Numbered from the stretch's first letter, positions 1 to 9,792 are shown. The stretch is DNA of 64,000 bases from Actibacterium naphthalenivorans (GCF_014196965.1 NZ_JACIEQ010000001.1:1302001-1366000), one strand, 5' to 3'. The notes: a model not told the origin generated them from the sequence alone. A program made the numbers and translations.

Positions 1-3000
1 ACCGTCACAAGCTCGCAAGAGTTGAACGCCGCAATTCAGACACTGACGACAAACGGCGGAGGCACGATCCTCGTCGATGGCAACTTCGGGCCATACACCA
101 TGACGGCAACCGATGTCGGTGACGCGAACAACCCCGTCCTGATCAAGGGGCTGGATCCTGCGACCCCGCCGGTGTTCGAAACCATCACCATGACCCGCTG
201 CGCCTATATCACGGTCACCGAGATCGAGATGGACAGTTCGGCCATCGTCGCTTCGCGCGATCTGTCGACACGCGATCTGAACATCTGGAACTCGAACCAT
301 ATCGAGTTCGTCAACAACAACATGGACAGCGTCGCCGACGGCTATGTCGACGGGGCCGGCAATGTCACGCTGGGCGGCAACGGTGTGATGGTCCGCAATT
401 CGCAGGACATCACCTTTTCGCACAACACGATGACCGACTACTATCATGCCACGACCTTCCTTGAGGTTGTCGGGCTCGATTTCTCGAACAACGAGATTTC
501 AGGCGTCCAGGGCGATGGTTTCCGCGCCGGTGGCATTCAGAACGCCGTGATCGCCGACAACTACATGCATGATTTCTATGGTTCGGTGCAGACCGAAAAC
601 CATTCGGACATGATCCAGATCTGGGGCACCAACGCCAAGCTCGTGACCACCAACGTGGAAATCAGCGGCAACTTCCTCGATTCGGGCGGCGGGGCCGGCA
701 CCCAGTCGATCTTCATGCACAACGAATCGTTCAAGACAAACCAGGTCTATTTCCAGGATATCCGCATCTTCGACAACGTGGTCCACAACAGCTCCAAGCA
801 CGGGATCACGGTGGGCGATACGCAGAACGTGCAGATCTACAACAACACGGTCCTGCAGAACGAGAGCTCGGTCACCTATACGACCAACAGCAGCAGCGCG
901 GTTAGCCGTGTGCCGGCGATCGATCTGAGCAATACGAGCAACAGCACGGTCTACAACAACGTGGTTGGCAACATCTCGGTCAACGGCACGAACGTGTCCG
1001 CCAACAACCTGATCCTGGATTATACCAATCCCAACGCCACCAACTATGTTGACAACATCATCGTCAACCTGTCGGGCGAAGGCGATCTGGAAGCGCGCGA
1101 TCTGCGCTTCATCAGCGGCAGCGCGCCGGATGGCACCTATGGCGCCAGCGCGAGCTGGAGCACAAGCTCCACCGCGCCGCTGGAAGCGACGATATCGGCC
1201 AGCGAAATCGGCCCCGACCGCCAGACCGTACAACTGACCGCGGCGCATACGCTGACGGATGGCACCCCCATCGACCCGGCAACGGCGACCTTCACCTGGA
1301 CCTTCGCCGATGGCAGCCAGATGTCCGGCGCGACAGTCGCGCCGACCTTCGCCTCGGCCGGCGACCATGTTGTGGCCCTGACAGTCACCACCGCCGGCGG
1401 CGTGTCGGAAACCGTGGCCCGGATCATCGGGGTGCGCAGCAACGATATCGTCAGCCTCGATTTCGAGAACGGCAATCAGGACAGCTCTTACTGGGGCTCC
1501 CGCGTGTTGATCACCGATCCCAGCGGCACCGCGTTTCAGAGCGGCGCGCAGGGCAAGGGCTTTCATCTTGATGGCAACAGCCTGATCAAGATCGACAACA
1601 GCAACCTTCAGCTTTTCGATCTCGAGGCATTCTCGCTCGGGTTCGACTACAAGCTGGACAGCGTCGGCGAGGCTGGCGGCCTGATCCGGATGAACGGCAC
1701 GATGGATCTGTTTGTCCGTGCCGACGGCTCGCTGAATTACAAGCTGACGACCGATCAGGGCAAGTTCCAGATTACCACCGGCGCCGGCACCCTGTCCGAT
1801 ACCGCCTGGCACGATATCGATATCTCCTACGATTCCGCCGCAGGCAAGCTGGAGCTTCTGGTCGATAACACAGTGGTCGGCAGCACCAGCGCCAGCGGGT
1901 CCACTGCGGGCACGAGCAGCACGGGGCTGAACATCGGCGATCCCTGGTCGGCAACCGCGAAAGGCGTGGTCGACAATTTCGTGATGACGACCCAGCCGAT
2001 CGGCGGATGGTCCTCGACGGGCGGCTCTGTGCCGGTGGCACCAGCGCCGGCACCAACGCCCGCTCCGACCCCCGCTCCGGCCCCTGCGCCCGCACCGGCA
2101 CCGGCGCCAACCACGCCGACGGACACCTCCGACACCGACACGCCGACAAGCCCGGCGCCGGCACCGACAACTCCGACCAGCCCGACCACGACATTCGATC
2201 CCACGGTGAATGCCATCTTGCAGGATTCCACCGCAAGCGATGTCGAATATGATCTGGACAGCAGCAGCCAGTACAAGCTGTCGCGCGACAACAGCTTCCT
2301 GTACGGCCAGGATAATTTCCGGATCGAGCTGCAGCTTGAAACCCTTCAGGATGGCGAAACCGGCGTGTTCCTGCACATGCACCGCAGCCTGACGGCGAAG
2401 GTGGACAGCCAGGGGCATATCAACTTCAGCCTGACAACCTCGGACGGCGATTTTCAGGTGCGTTCTTCCGAACCCGTCTATGCGGCGGCGGGCGAGCATG
2501 ACATCGCCCTGGTCTTTGATGGCCAGCTTGGCGTCATGCAGATCGAGGTGGATGGCACAGTCCAGGCGCAGACCACGGCAACCGGTACCACGACCGATGT
2601 CTCCAAGTGGGGTCTGACGCTGGGCAACACCTGGAACGCCTCGCTGGACGGAACGTTTGAGGATTTCCACTACTACAACAACGCCGCAGTGGATGTTCAG
2701 GTCGCCGGTGGCACCGGCAGCTCGGTTGCGACCGTCGATACCGATTTCGTGCCGCAATCGTTCCTGTCGTTCGAAAACACGGTTTTCGACGAGGTGGTCA
2801 GCACAACCAGCTTCCGCAAGATGGGTGGTATCGCCGAATATGCCACCGGGGTGGATGGCACCGCCTATCACCTGAATGGCAGCAACAGCATCGGCTACAA
2901 CCGCGGCGAACTGGACATGAGCGCGGTCGACAGCTTTGCCATCAGCTTCGACTTCCAGCGCACCAACATGAACTCGGGCGGCCAGCTTCTGGACCAGCAC

Positions 3001-3339
3001 AAGATCATGGACACGGTGATCGACGATCAGGGCTACCTGCACGTCAAGCTCGTGACCAGCACCGGCAGCTATCATCTGACCAGCCAGTCGGCCAGCTTCG
3101 ACGATACCGCCTGGCATGACACCACGATCGCCTATGACAGCGCCACGGCCACCCTTTCGATGGAGATCGATGACGAGCTCACGGTGCTCAACAATGTCAC
3201 CGGCCCGACCGCGGACCAAAGCCGCTGGGGCCTGTCCATCGGCAACTCGTGGCACAGCAGCATCGAAGGGAATATCGACAATTTCGGTTTCGCATCGGAA
3301 CTTCCTTCCGACCAGATCACCGATCTGTTCCTCGGCTAA
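1..3339 (+). CDS. Secreted beta-helix / PKD / triple LamG-like protein (5' partial)
   Basis: The reading frame is open from the window edge, so the N-terminus and any signal peptide lie outside. Within the visible 1,112 residues, roughly the first 370 are a right-handed parallel beta-helix with many short N-rich turns, followed by a PKD-like domain (about 385-475) and a concanavalin A/LamG-like module. After that come a long Pro-Ala-Thr linker and two more LamG-like modules. Each of the last two modules ends in a WGL-x-x-GN-x-W signature. The helix carries HSDMIQIW, TQSIFMHNE and HGITVG, which recur in the beta-helix protein encoded at 4660-6201. Such folds occur in polysaccharide lyases, epimerases and adhesins. 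With glycosyltransferases next door, action on or binding to the exopolysaccharide is the best inference. No catalytic assignment is possible from sequence alone. Confidence 0.85.
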   Translation, partial: TVTSSQELNAAIQTLTTNGGGTILVDGNFGPYTMTATDVGDANNPVLIKGLDPATPPVFETITMTRCAYITVTEIEMDSSAIVASRDLSTRDLNIWNSNHIEFVNNNMDSVADGYVDGAGNVTLGGNGVMVRNSQDITFSHNTMTDYYHATTFLEVVGLDFSNNEISGVQGDGFRAGGIQNAVIADNYMHDFYGSVQTENHSDMIQIWGTNAKLVTTNVEISGNFLDSGGGAGTQSIFMHNESFKTNQVYFQDIRIFDNVVHNSSKHGITVGDTQNVQIYNNTVLQNESSVTYTTNSSSAVSRVPAIDLSNTSNSTVYNNVVGNISVNGTNVSANNLILDYTNPNATNYVDNIIVNLSGEGDLEARDLRFISGSAPDGTYGASASWSTSSTAPLEATISASEIGPDRQTVQLTAAHTLTDGTPIDPATATFTWTFADGSQMSGATVAPTFASAGDHVVALTVTTAGGVSETVARIIGVRSNDIVSLDFENGNQDSSYWGSRVLITDPSGTAFQSGAQGKGFHLDGNSLIKIDNSNLQLFDLEAFSLGFDYKLDSVGEAGGLIRMNGTMDLFVRADGSLNYKLTTDQGKFQITTGAGTLSDTAWHDIDISYDSAAGKLELLVDNTVVGSTSASGSTAGTSSTGLNIGDPWSATAKGVVDNFVMTTQPIGGWSSTGGSVPVAPAPAPTPAPTPAPAPAPAPAPAPTTPTDTSDTDTPTSPAPAPTTPTSPTTTFDPTVNAILQDSTASDVEYDLDSSSQYKLSRDNSFLYGQDNFRIELQLETLQDGETGVFLHMHRSLTAKVDSQGHINFSLTTSDGDFQVRSSEPVYAAAGEHDIALVFDGQLGVMQIEVDGTVQAQTTATGTTTDVSKWGLTLGNTWNASLDGTFEDFHYYNNAAVDVQVAGGTGSSVATVDTDFVPQSFLSFENTVFDEVVSTTSFRKMGGIAEYATGVDGTAYHLNGSNSIGYNRGELDMSAVDSFAISFDFQRTNMNSGGQLLDQHKIMDTVIDDQGYLHVKLVTSTGSYHLTSQSASFDDTAWHDTTIAYDSATATLSMEIDDELTVLNNVTGPTADQSRWGLSIGNSWHSSIEGNIDNFGFASELPSDQITDLFLG
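2029..2190 (+). repeat. Low-complexity Pro/Ala/Thr-coding tract (interdomain linker)
   Basis: The sequence is dominated by ccg/gca/acc codons giving alternating Pro-Ala and Pro-Thr dipeptides between the first and second LamG-like modules of the large beta-helix protein. It is probably an extended, flexible linker. The repetitive codons make the tract prone to length variation. Confidence 0.8.
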
Positions 3340-3362
3340 GTCCCTCGGCCGCGTAACGAAAG

Positions 3363-3394
3363 CCGGCCCCGCCAGATGGTGGGGCCGGTTTTTT
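3363..3394 (+). terminator. Rho-independent terminator after the beta-helix gene
   Basis: An 8-bp perfect GC stem (ccggcccc / ggggccgg) with a 10-nt loop is followed directly by six T residues. It lies 24 bp after the stop codon of the large beta-helix gene and before the convergent glycosyltransferase gene. Confidence 0.9.
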
Positions 3395-3426
3395 CATGCC
3401 GCATGCAGCAAAAGCCGCGCCGGCGC

Positions 3427-4518
3427 TCAGGACCGCATATGCTGGGTCTTGCCGGTATCCTTGCCGGCGGACCGGCCGAACACATATTCCGCCGTATCGG
3501 GCGACAGCACACCGCGCACATTGCGGGGCGGCGCCAGCCCGTTCACAGCGGCGACAACCGCCCAGGCTTCGGGCGCGTGACCCTTGACCATGATCTGCGC
3601 GGCTTTCGCCATCGCGTAGCCATAACCAAGCGGCAGCCTCCACGGGCGCAACCGGCGCAGAAACATCATCCGGCTGCGGTATTTGAAGTAATGCGAAAAC
3701 GGCGAGGCGATGCGGCCAAAGGTGGGCGAGCCGATCGACGTGCCCGCGCGGTGATAGGCCACAAACCCGTCGCAATAGATCAAAGGCAGATCACCGCGCC
3801 GCAACGCCCAGTCAACCTCTTCGTAGTAGAGGAAGTAATCCTCGATCATCGGACCAACGGTTTCATAGAACTTGCGCGACGCGACAAGGCTGGCGCCGGT
3901 GATGAAATCAAGCTGCCCGGCATCGGGCGGCGGCGTTTCGCGGTGCGATTTTCCCAGATTGATATTGCCGGTGACCCCGGTGTTCAGGCTGATCGTGCCG
4001 CCGTCGATCTGAATCCGGTCAGGCCGTTCCAGATAGTTCACCCGGCCGCCGATCATCCCGTATTCGCCCACCGTGGCCAGCTTTTGCTTGAGCGCGGCGA
4101 TGGAGGCGCCGGGCACCATGCTGTCGGGGTTGAGTATCCAGAAATCGTCGACCTCTTCGAACTGGGCCAGATAGGCCAGCCCCGCGTTCACACCGCCCGC
4201 ATAGCCCGCGTTGCGCCCCGAATGCAGCAGCGTTACATCGGCCGATCTGTCGGGCGCCATGCCGCGCTGGCCTTCGATCAGGGCCAGCGGCTTGGGCGCC
4301 GGAACGAATGAAAACGGGCTGTCGGCCGGGGGTGTATAGGGCGCGGTGCCGGCTGCCCATTCACGCAGCCGCGAAACCGTTGCATCGGGCGAGGCATTGT
4401 CGACCACGACAATGCGCAAATCCGGATCGCCGCTCGACAGCAGGCTTTCGAGGCAGTCCAGGATGATATCTTCAGAATTGTAGGTGACGATAACGACACC
4501 AAGCACCGGCTTCCGCAT
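3427..4518 (-). CDS. Family 2 glycosyltransferase (rhamnosyltransferase-like)
   Basis: This is a GT-A fold enzyme of about 363 residues. It shows VVIVTYNSED at the N-terminus, the nucleotide-binding VVVDNAS, an NPDS metal-site variant of DxD, and the downstream EVDW acceptor-side motif typical of WcaA/rhamnosyltransferase-type family 2 enzymes. It probably adds one sugar of the exopolysaccharide repeat unit on the cytoplasmic face of the inner membrane. I chose the ATG that begins MRKPVLGV because family members start there. The frame extends to another ATG at 4572, which has an AGGA box, so that start remains possible. It reads the same way as the beta-helix gene upstream of it. Confidence 0.88.
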   Translation of the reverse strand: MRKPVLGVVIVTYNSEDIILDCLESLLSSGDPDLRIVVVDNASPDATVSRLREWAAGTAPYTPPADSPFSFVPAPKPLALIEGQRGMAPDRSADVTLLHSGRNAGYAGGVNAGLAYLAQFEEVDDFWILNPDSMVPGASIAALKQKLATVGEYGMIGGRVNYLERPDRIQIDGGTISLNTGVTGNINLGKSHRETPPPDAGQLDFITGASLVASRKFYETVGPMIEDYFLYYEEVDWALRRGDLPLIYCDGFVAYHRAGTSIGSPTFGRIASPFSHYFKYRSRMMFLRRLRPWRLPLGYGYAMAKAAQIMVKGHAPEAWAVVAAVNGLAPPRNVRGVLSPDTAEYVFGRSAGKDTGKTQHMRS

Positions 4519-4659
4519 TTCTTGCCTTGGACCACTCTCTAACACACCCACCCCACCGCAGTGATCAGCCATTTTTCCTGATAAATCAACACAGCCGGGC
4601 GTTTCTCACAAAGACCTGTTCCGGCCGCAACAATACCTGGCTCACCACCTTGGATTGTT

Positions 4660-6201
4660 TCAGTTTGGCACGATAATGTCCAACTGGGTGGCGTAAACCT
4701 GCCGATTCCCCGATGTTATCGTCAGCATGGCGCTTTGCCGCCCGCCCCGTGCGAACTGATGCGCCACGCTTACCCCCTGCGCCGTGGCCCCATCGCTGAA
4801 CCGCCAGTCGAACGTGGCCCCTTGATCCGCAAGCGGCCCGTCCGGCCCGGCACTGAAGCCCGCGTCGAAGGTGAAGCTGCGCAGCCCCCGCACCGGCACT
4901 GCCCGGATCAGTGGCGTGACCTGCGGCGGCGCCGGATCATAGGCCAGCATCGGCGCGCCGGCCTGCGCCCCGTCCAGAATGCCGCCCGGAAGCACCTGAA
5001 ACTGCGCGAAACGGGCCGGCGAATCCTCGGGCGGCGCGACGAAGGCCTCGGTGTAATAGCCCGGCTGGCCCGGCGCCTTGTCCTGCACGGTGATGTTGTT
5101 CTGCACGGTCCAGTCCGGCCGGCCGCCGCCGCCGGGCACCGCCAGCGCGACATTGCCCGCGATGGTCACCTGCTCGGCGCGTGGCTTGACAGAGATGCGC
5201 GGGATGGTGACATCGCCGCTTTTCTGCGGATGGGCCGATGCCCGGCTGCGCAGAACGCTGTTGTTGCGGATGGTCAGGCCGACCACCTCGCCCACCGTGA
5301 TACCGTGAAGCTGGGCGTTGATGATTGCGTTATCCTCGATCGTGATGTTGCGATACCACATGTCCCGACCCGCGCCGCGGCTGTCGACCATCTCGTTGCG
5401 CAGAAAGATCGACTGGGTGTAATAGCCGCTGCCGGAGTTGAAACGGTTGCCGCGGATCGTGATATCCACGCTCGGGCGGCTGGTGCTGCGGGTCCACATC
5501 TGGATCATGTCGGAATGGTCCTTCGACTGCAGCGACCGGGCGAAATCGTGAAAGTGGTTCCGCTCGATGAGCGCGCCGTGCAGCGCCACGAGGTTCAGCC
5601 CGTCCGAACGGATCGTGTGCACATCGTTGCCCCGGAAGATCACGCCGTCGACCATGTTGAACACGGCCCCGCGATAGAACCTTTCGAACACGCTGTCTTC
5701 TACCCGGATGTCACGGGCGTTACGCACGAACAGACCCCGCGCGATGGGAAAGCCCTTTTGCTCGGGCGGTCCGTCGGTCGCGAGATCGCCGTCGAAATGC
5801 ACCCGCAAAAAACTGATCCCTTCCCCCCCGGAAACGCGGAATGGCGTACTGCTGTCGGTGGTGTCGCCAGAGGTATAGACGTAGTCGAAGAGCAGATCCT
5901 CGAAACTCAGGTTCGACACATTGCTCAGGGCTACGCCGGAAAACCGCGCCGGCCGCGCCGGATCGGCCGAGCAGAGCGTTACCCGGCCCTTCCAGCCCGC
6001 CTGCTTGCCGCTGAGCGACAGCGCGCCGTAATCACCGGGGGCAAGCGCCAGCACGGTGTCCCCGTCGGCGCCCCGCAGGGCCTTGGCCAGCGCCCCGGCA
6101 TCGGCCACGGGCTGTCCCCCCGCACAGCCGGCGCCGGCCGAACCGGCGGCGAAAAGCGCAAAGCCCAGAGACAACGAAAACAAAAAACGACTGAACACCA
6201 T
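4660..6201 (-). CDS. Secreted right-handed beta-helix protein with C-terminal PKD-like domain
   Basis: The 513-residue product begins with a clear signal peptide (MVFSRFLFSLSLGFALFAAG...). A parallel beta-helix covers about residues 30-390 and a PKD-like beta-sandwich the last ~95. It shares KDHSDMIQMW, TQSIFLRNE and LHGITVG in the same order with the larger protein at the window start, so the two are paralogues. The fold recalls alginate-type C5-epimerases and polysaccharide lyases, which would fit an AlgD-like dehydrogenase in the same locus, but the DPHD epimerase motif is not seen. The open frame continues upstream to GTG 6222. The ATG at 6201 is preferred because it places the signal peptide at the N-terminus. 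Confidence 0.85.
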   Translation of the reverse strand: MVFSRFLFSLSLGFALFAAGSAGAGCAGGQPVADAGALAKALRGADGDTVLALAPGDYGALSLSGKQAGWKGRVTLCSADPARPARFSGVALSNVSNLSFEDLLFDYVYTSGDTTDSSTPFRVSGGEGISFLRVHFDGDLATDGPPEQKGFPIARGLFVRNARDIRVEDSVFERFYRGAVFNMVDGVIFRGNDVHTIRSDGLNLVALHGALIERNHFHDFARSLQSKDHSDMIQMWTRSTSRPSVDITIRGNRFNSGSGYYTQSIFLRNEMVDSRGAGRDMWYRNITIEDNAIINAQLHGITVGEVVGLTIRNNSVLRSRASAHPQKSGDVTIPRISVKPRAEQVTIAGNVALAVPGGGGRPDWTVQNNITVQDKAPGQPGYYTEAFVAPPEDSPARFAQFQVLPGGILDGAQAGAPMLAYDPAPPQVTPLIRAVPVRGLRSFTFDAGFSAGPDGPLADQGATFDWRFSDGATAQGVSVAHQFARGGRQSAMLTITSGNRQVYATQLDIIVPN

Positions 6202-6594
6202 ATCACCTATCTCAACCAACACCCTGCACGCCGCAGCCTAACCCGGTTTGCGGCCCGATCACAGGGGCAGACGGCCACGCCCGGCGAAAACCGCATTAAG
6301 ATTCCGTGAAGGCAAAAGCCTGTGGCTTAGCCCTTCCTTCGGACATCGCGGGCAGGCTTTCCCTGCTTCGGAAAGGTGCCGCGACACCAGCGACAAAGGG
6401 CATGACGCTTGAGCAAGCGGGCGGAAAATGCCAAAGACGATCTGTACCTTTTCCGGAGCGGCAAATTGAGTTTCAAACCGCGCGCCCCAGCCATCCCCTG
6501 CCCGCATCCTGCGCTGATCGTCCGCGCCTGCCTCGCGGTCTTTGTCAGCCTGGCCAGGACGGCTGTGCGCTGCGGCGCATGGAAGGTACTGACA
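6202..6594. other. Divergent intergenic region, no gene seen
   Basis: These 393 bp separate the beta-helix gene (minus) from the large secreted protein gene (plus). The plus frame of the latter stays open back to a TTG at 6409, but residues before 6595 look unlike a protein N-terminus. I see no convincing terminator or small gene. It probably holds two divergent promoters that I could not place. Confidence 0.5.
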
Positions 6595-8856
6595 ATGATG
6601 ATAATGATGGGGCTGGCGATCGGCCCGGGGGCCTCTGCCACGCAGGCCCCGCCGGTGACGGCACAGTTGACGCTGAATGAGTTCACCCGCGACATGACCG
6701 TTTTCGACAGCGGCCTGGCGCTTGGCCAGGATGGCGCCAGCGTGCCGCTTTCGGGCACCGGCACCAGCGGCGAGGTGGTACAGGCGCGCGGCGTTTCCAC
6801 CGATGATGCCGGGGCAAGCTCTACCGCCTGGGTCGACATTGCCACGATCGACGCGGGTGGCAACTGGTCTGGCACGCTGGTCGCGCCGCGCAACCCGTCA
6901 TGGTACCTGCCCGAAGTGCGCATCAAGGCACAGCCGACCGTGACCGCGCAGGGCGCGAACCGGTTCGGCGCGGGGCTGATCATCTCGTTCTGGGAGCAGT
7001 CGAACTGGGACCGGATCTTCAACGCAAGCTTCAGCAACACCCCGCCCGACCCGCTGCTTGACGAAAACGCGGTGCAGATCTTCACCCGCAGCGGCGCCAC
7101 ACCCTCCGTTACCTATCTGAGCGATGCCAGCCCGCTCAGCGCCGCCGCCGTGGCCTTTGCCAACACGTTTCTCGAGGCACTGCCGGGGCTGAAACTGGCG
7201 GTAATCGCCCATACCCAATCTGGCACCGGCTGGCGGCAACTGGTCAACGACAATGACAGCACGCGCCTGTGGTCGGATGATCTGGCGCTGCACCAATTCG
7301 CATTGGCCGAGGGGCAGGACGTGGGCATCGTCACGTCTTCGTGGATCGCCTCCGAGCTGCAGACCGCAGGCGACTACGCCGAGATTGTCGCCGCCATCGT
7401 CACGGGCAAACGGCTGGATGGAAGCGCCGCCGGAACCGGCCCGTCGGCCACCTTCACGACCACAGGCAAGGGCCTGTCCTTTCCGCTGCACCATAATTTC
7501 ACAGAGCTTTACGATTTCGCCCACACCCGCTTTGCCCTGATCGGCCCGCACGGGCGCGGAACCACGGTGTCGCAGACCGGCTATTCCGATTCGAACGATG
7601 ACAATTACGAAGCCCTTGTCGCCAGCTGGATCGCGCTTGGCAGCAATCCGAATTTCAGCATGTTCCTGCCCCACAGCCTCGGCATGAGCGACATAGACCG
7701 CGGCTATCCCCATGCCGGCGACAATGTCTATGACCCCGCCGGCACGCAATGGACGGATACCTCGCATGCTTCGTCCTACACCAAGGACGGGCTGGAACGT
7801 CTGGCCCGGCTGGGGGCGAATGCCATTCTGAAATCCGCCGGTCTGGTGTCCTGGCCAGTGCCCGCGTTTGACCGCAGCTATTGGGCGCCGGATGGCAGCT
7901 ATGTGGACCTGTGGATGGATGGCCATGACATCACCACCGAACGCCTGCGCCGCGGCCTGCCCGCCATGCCCGCCACCTTTGCCCACCGGGCCGAGGTCAT
8001 GGGTATGACGATCGGCGGCGAACCGGCGCAAAACGCGGTGATCGTGGCCAATGCCGGCGGCTCTGGTTTTTCGGGGGTGCGGGTCAGCCCCAACAGCGGC
8101 GTCTTCACCTATGCCTCTTCGGTGGAAGACGGGTTCGGCGCCCTGCCCGGCTGGCAGCAATGGCCCGATGATTACCTGGACGATTACTATCTGAACCGTC
8201 CGGTTGCCGATGTCGGACAGGCCGGGCTTGCAGCGCTGCCGCTAAAAACCAGAACAACGTTCAGAAGCGCGCTGGCCGCGCCGGCTCAATTCACCGTGGG
8301 CGGCAACGGCCCCTATTTTCTTGATCAGGCCGGGATCGGCACCATCGCCACCCTGACGCTCGAGGCGAAGATGACCATCACCGGCGGCAGCGCGCAGCGG
8401 CTGTTCGGCCTTTCGAGCAACGCGCTGAAGGTGGAATATCTGCCTGGCAGCGGCGTTCTGCGCTGCACCTTGTCCGACGGGTCCGGCACCACGCTGCTGG
8501 GCAACCAGACATCCAGCACCATCCCCGACCCGGGCACGACCGAGCGCACGATCCGTATCGCCATTGATCTGAGCAACCCGGCCAACGGGTCTTTCCGGGC
8601 CTTCGTGGACGGCGCCGAAGTGCTGACGCGCACCGGGCTGACCTCTTCCGGCACATTCCCAAGCGCGCGCAACCTGTCGTTTCTGGCGACGAATTCGGGC
8701 GGATCCCAGTCAGAGGGCACGGTTACCCACCTCAAGGCGTGGAAATCTGCCATGCCCGACGGGTCAGCCCCGACAGGCGCACCCTACAAGCAGATCTCGG
8801 GAACAGCCGCCACCGTCAACGCCGACGCATGGAAGAAAGGTGCCGACGCGGGCTGA
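6595..8856 (+). CDS. Large secreted protein with C-terminal LamG-like domain; possible SGNH-type esterase
   Basis: About 753 residues from the chosen ATG, which follows a GGAAGG box by 8 nt and starts a short signal-like peptide (MMIMMGLAIGPGASA). The body from about residue 20 to 530 matches no family I can name with certainty. Two patches, FWEQSNWD and HTQSGTGW, resemble the GQSN and GG-S/T blocks of sialate O-acetylesterase-like SGNH hydrolases, but the canonical GDS and DxxH blocks are not evident. The last ~190 residues form a beta-sandwich of concanavalin A/LamG type similar in style to the modules of the neighbouring beta-helix protein. A role in modifying or binding the exopolysaccharide is inferred from context only. 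An alternative start is TTG at 6409. Confidence 0.75.
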   Translation: MMIMMGLAIGPGASATQAPPVTAQLTLNEFTRDMTVFDSGLALGQDGASVPLSGTGTSGEVVQARGVSTDDAGASSTAWVDIATIDAGGNWSGTLVAPRNPSWYLPEVRIKAQPTVTAQGANRFGAGLIISFWEQSNWDRIFNASFSNTPPDPLLDENAVQIFTRSGATPSVTYLSDASPLSAAAVAFANTFLEALPGLKLAVIAHTQSGTGWRQLVNDNDSTRLWSDDLALHQFALAEGQDVGIVTSSWIASELQTAGDYAEIVAAIVTGKRLDGSAAGTGPSATFTTTGKGLSFPLHHNFTELYDFAHTRFALIGPHGRGTTVSQTGYSDSNDDNYEALVASWIALGSNPNFSMFLPHSLGMSDIDRGYPHAGDNVYDPAGTQWTDTSHASSYTKDGLERLARLGANAILKSAGLVSWPVPAFDRSYWAPDGSYVDLWMDGHDITTERLRRGLPAMPATFAHRAEVMGMTIGGEPAQNAVIVANAGGSGFSGVRVSPNSGVFTYASSVEDGFGALPGWQQWPDDYLDDYYLNRPVADVGQAGLAALPLKTRTTFRSALAAPAQFTVGGNGPYFLDQAGIGTIATLTLEAKMTITGGSAQRLFGLSSNALKVEYLPGSGVLRCTLSDGSGTTLLGNQTSSTIPDPGTTERTIRIAIDLSNPANGSFRAFVDGAEVLTRTGLTSSGTFPSARNLSFLATNSGGSQSEGTVTHLKAWKSAMPDGSAPTGAPYKQISGTAATVNADAWKKGADAG

Positions 8857-8861
8857 GCCCC

Positions 8862-9785
8862 TCAGCCATAGGCCGACAGATCAAGCGGGTTGGCGGAGAT
8901 TTCCGCCAGCCGCGCATTACTTTGCGTGAAATGCCCCTTGAACCGGCGCTTCACGTAATCGCTGACCGGCCGGTTGTTCTTCAGCAACAGCGAAAGCGGC
9001 GGCCGGCGCAAGGCAAAGCCGGTGGCGCGGTACAAGAACCGGCTGTCCGCCGCGATACCGATCATCGGGTTCACATTCATCGGCCCGGCCTGAACGTGGT
9101 TCACACGTCGGAGGAACGGCGCAGCATATTCGGGATATCCCGGCGCGCGTACCTTTACCGCCCGTTCGGGAAGCGCGCGGAACATGGTATTCCCCACGGC
9201 GGCCGCCATCGCCCGGACGGCGCCATCCATATCCGCCTTCAGCGCCTCTTGCGTCTGAATGTAGACGTTCTCGGCCCCGAACAGCGATTGATAGAGCGCG
9301 ACCAGCCGATCATAGGCGAAGTGATCGGGCGAAAACGCCAGATAGCCAACTTCTGCCTCCCCCTCCAGATACCGGTCATGGGGCAGGGTACCGCCGCGCA
9401 GCAGATATTGCATGTAGATCGAGGGCAGCACCCGCATCTGTGCGCGGATGGAAATCAGGATCTTCGCCTCCGGCGCGATCCGTTTCAGCCGCTCGGCATA
9501 AACATCGCTTTCATGCGCGCCATAATGCGGATTGCCCGACAGGATCTCGGACGACACCACCGGCAGCGTTCCCGGCGGGGCGGCAGCGCTGCGTTCGGCG
9601 ATCAGCCGGCGCATGTCGTCGGGATCGAACCACAGCCCATGCGGGCTGGTGACATGGCGGTGCACGTCGGCATGATCGGCCACCGGGAAATAGCCGTTCT
9701 CGGGATGAAACAGGAACTGCTGCATCCAGCTTGTGGCCGTCTTGTGATAGCCGATATGGATCAGCACAGGCGATGTCATCCGCAC
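8862..9785 (-). CDS. Sulfotransferase family protein
   Basis: A 307-residue PAPS-dependent sulfotransferase fold. The N-terminus has the 5'-phosphosulfate-binding loop IGYHKTATSWMQQ, and the ILISIRAQMRVLPSIY stretch fits the 3'-phosphate-binding site (Arg and Ser). Proteins of this type move sulfate onto sugar hydroxyls. Its position between a flippase gene and a secreted polysaccharide-associated protein suggests sulfation of the exopolysaccharide repeat unit in the cytoplasm. The gene lies 7 bp beyond the start-distal end of the flippase gene and probably shares its transcript. The start may be the ATG at 9785 or the one two codons later. Confidence 0.85.
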   Translation of the reverse strand: MRMTSPVLIHIGYHKTATSWMQQFLFHPENGYFPVADHADVHRHVTSPHGLWFDPDDMRRLIAERSAAAPPGTLPVVSSEILSGNPHYGAHESDVYAERLKRIAPEAKILISIRAQMRVLPSIYMQYLLRGGTLPHDRYLEGEAEVGYLAFSPDHFAYDRLVALYQSLFGAENVYIQTQEALKADMDGAVRAMAAAVGNTMFRALPERAVKVRAPGYPEYAAPFLRRVNHVQAGPMNVNPMIGIAADSRFLYRATGFALRRPPLSLLLKNNRPVSDYVKRRFKGHFTQSNARLAEISANPLDLSAYG

Positions 9786-9792
9786 TCCTCGT

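Noticed and set aside
499-3255. A 918-codon open frame on the minus strand opposite the large beta-helix gene
   Set aside because: It is rich in Arg, Ala, Gly and Val with no domain pattern, and the plus strand has a coherent multi-domain protein. Long antisense frames are expected at this G+C content.
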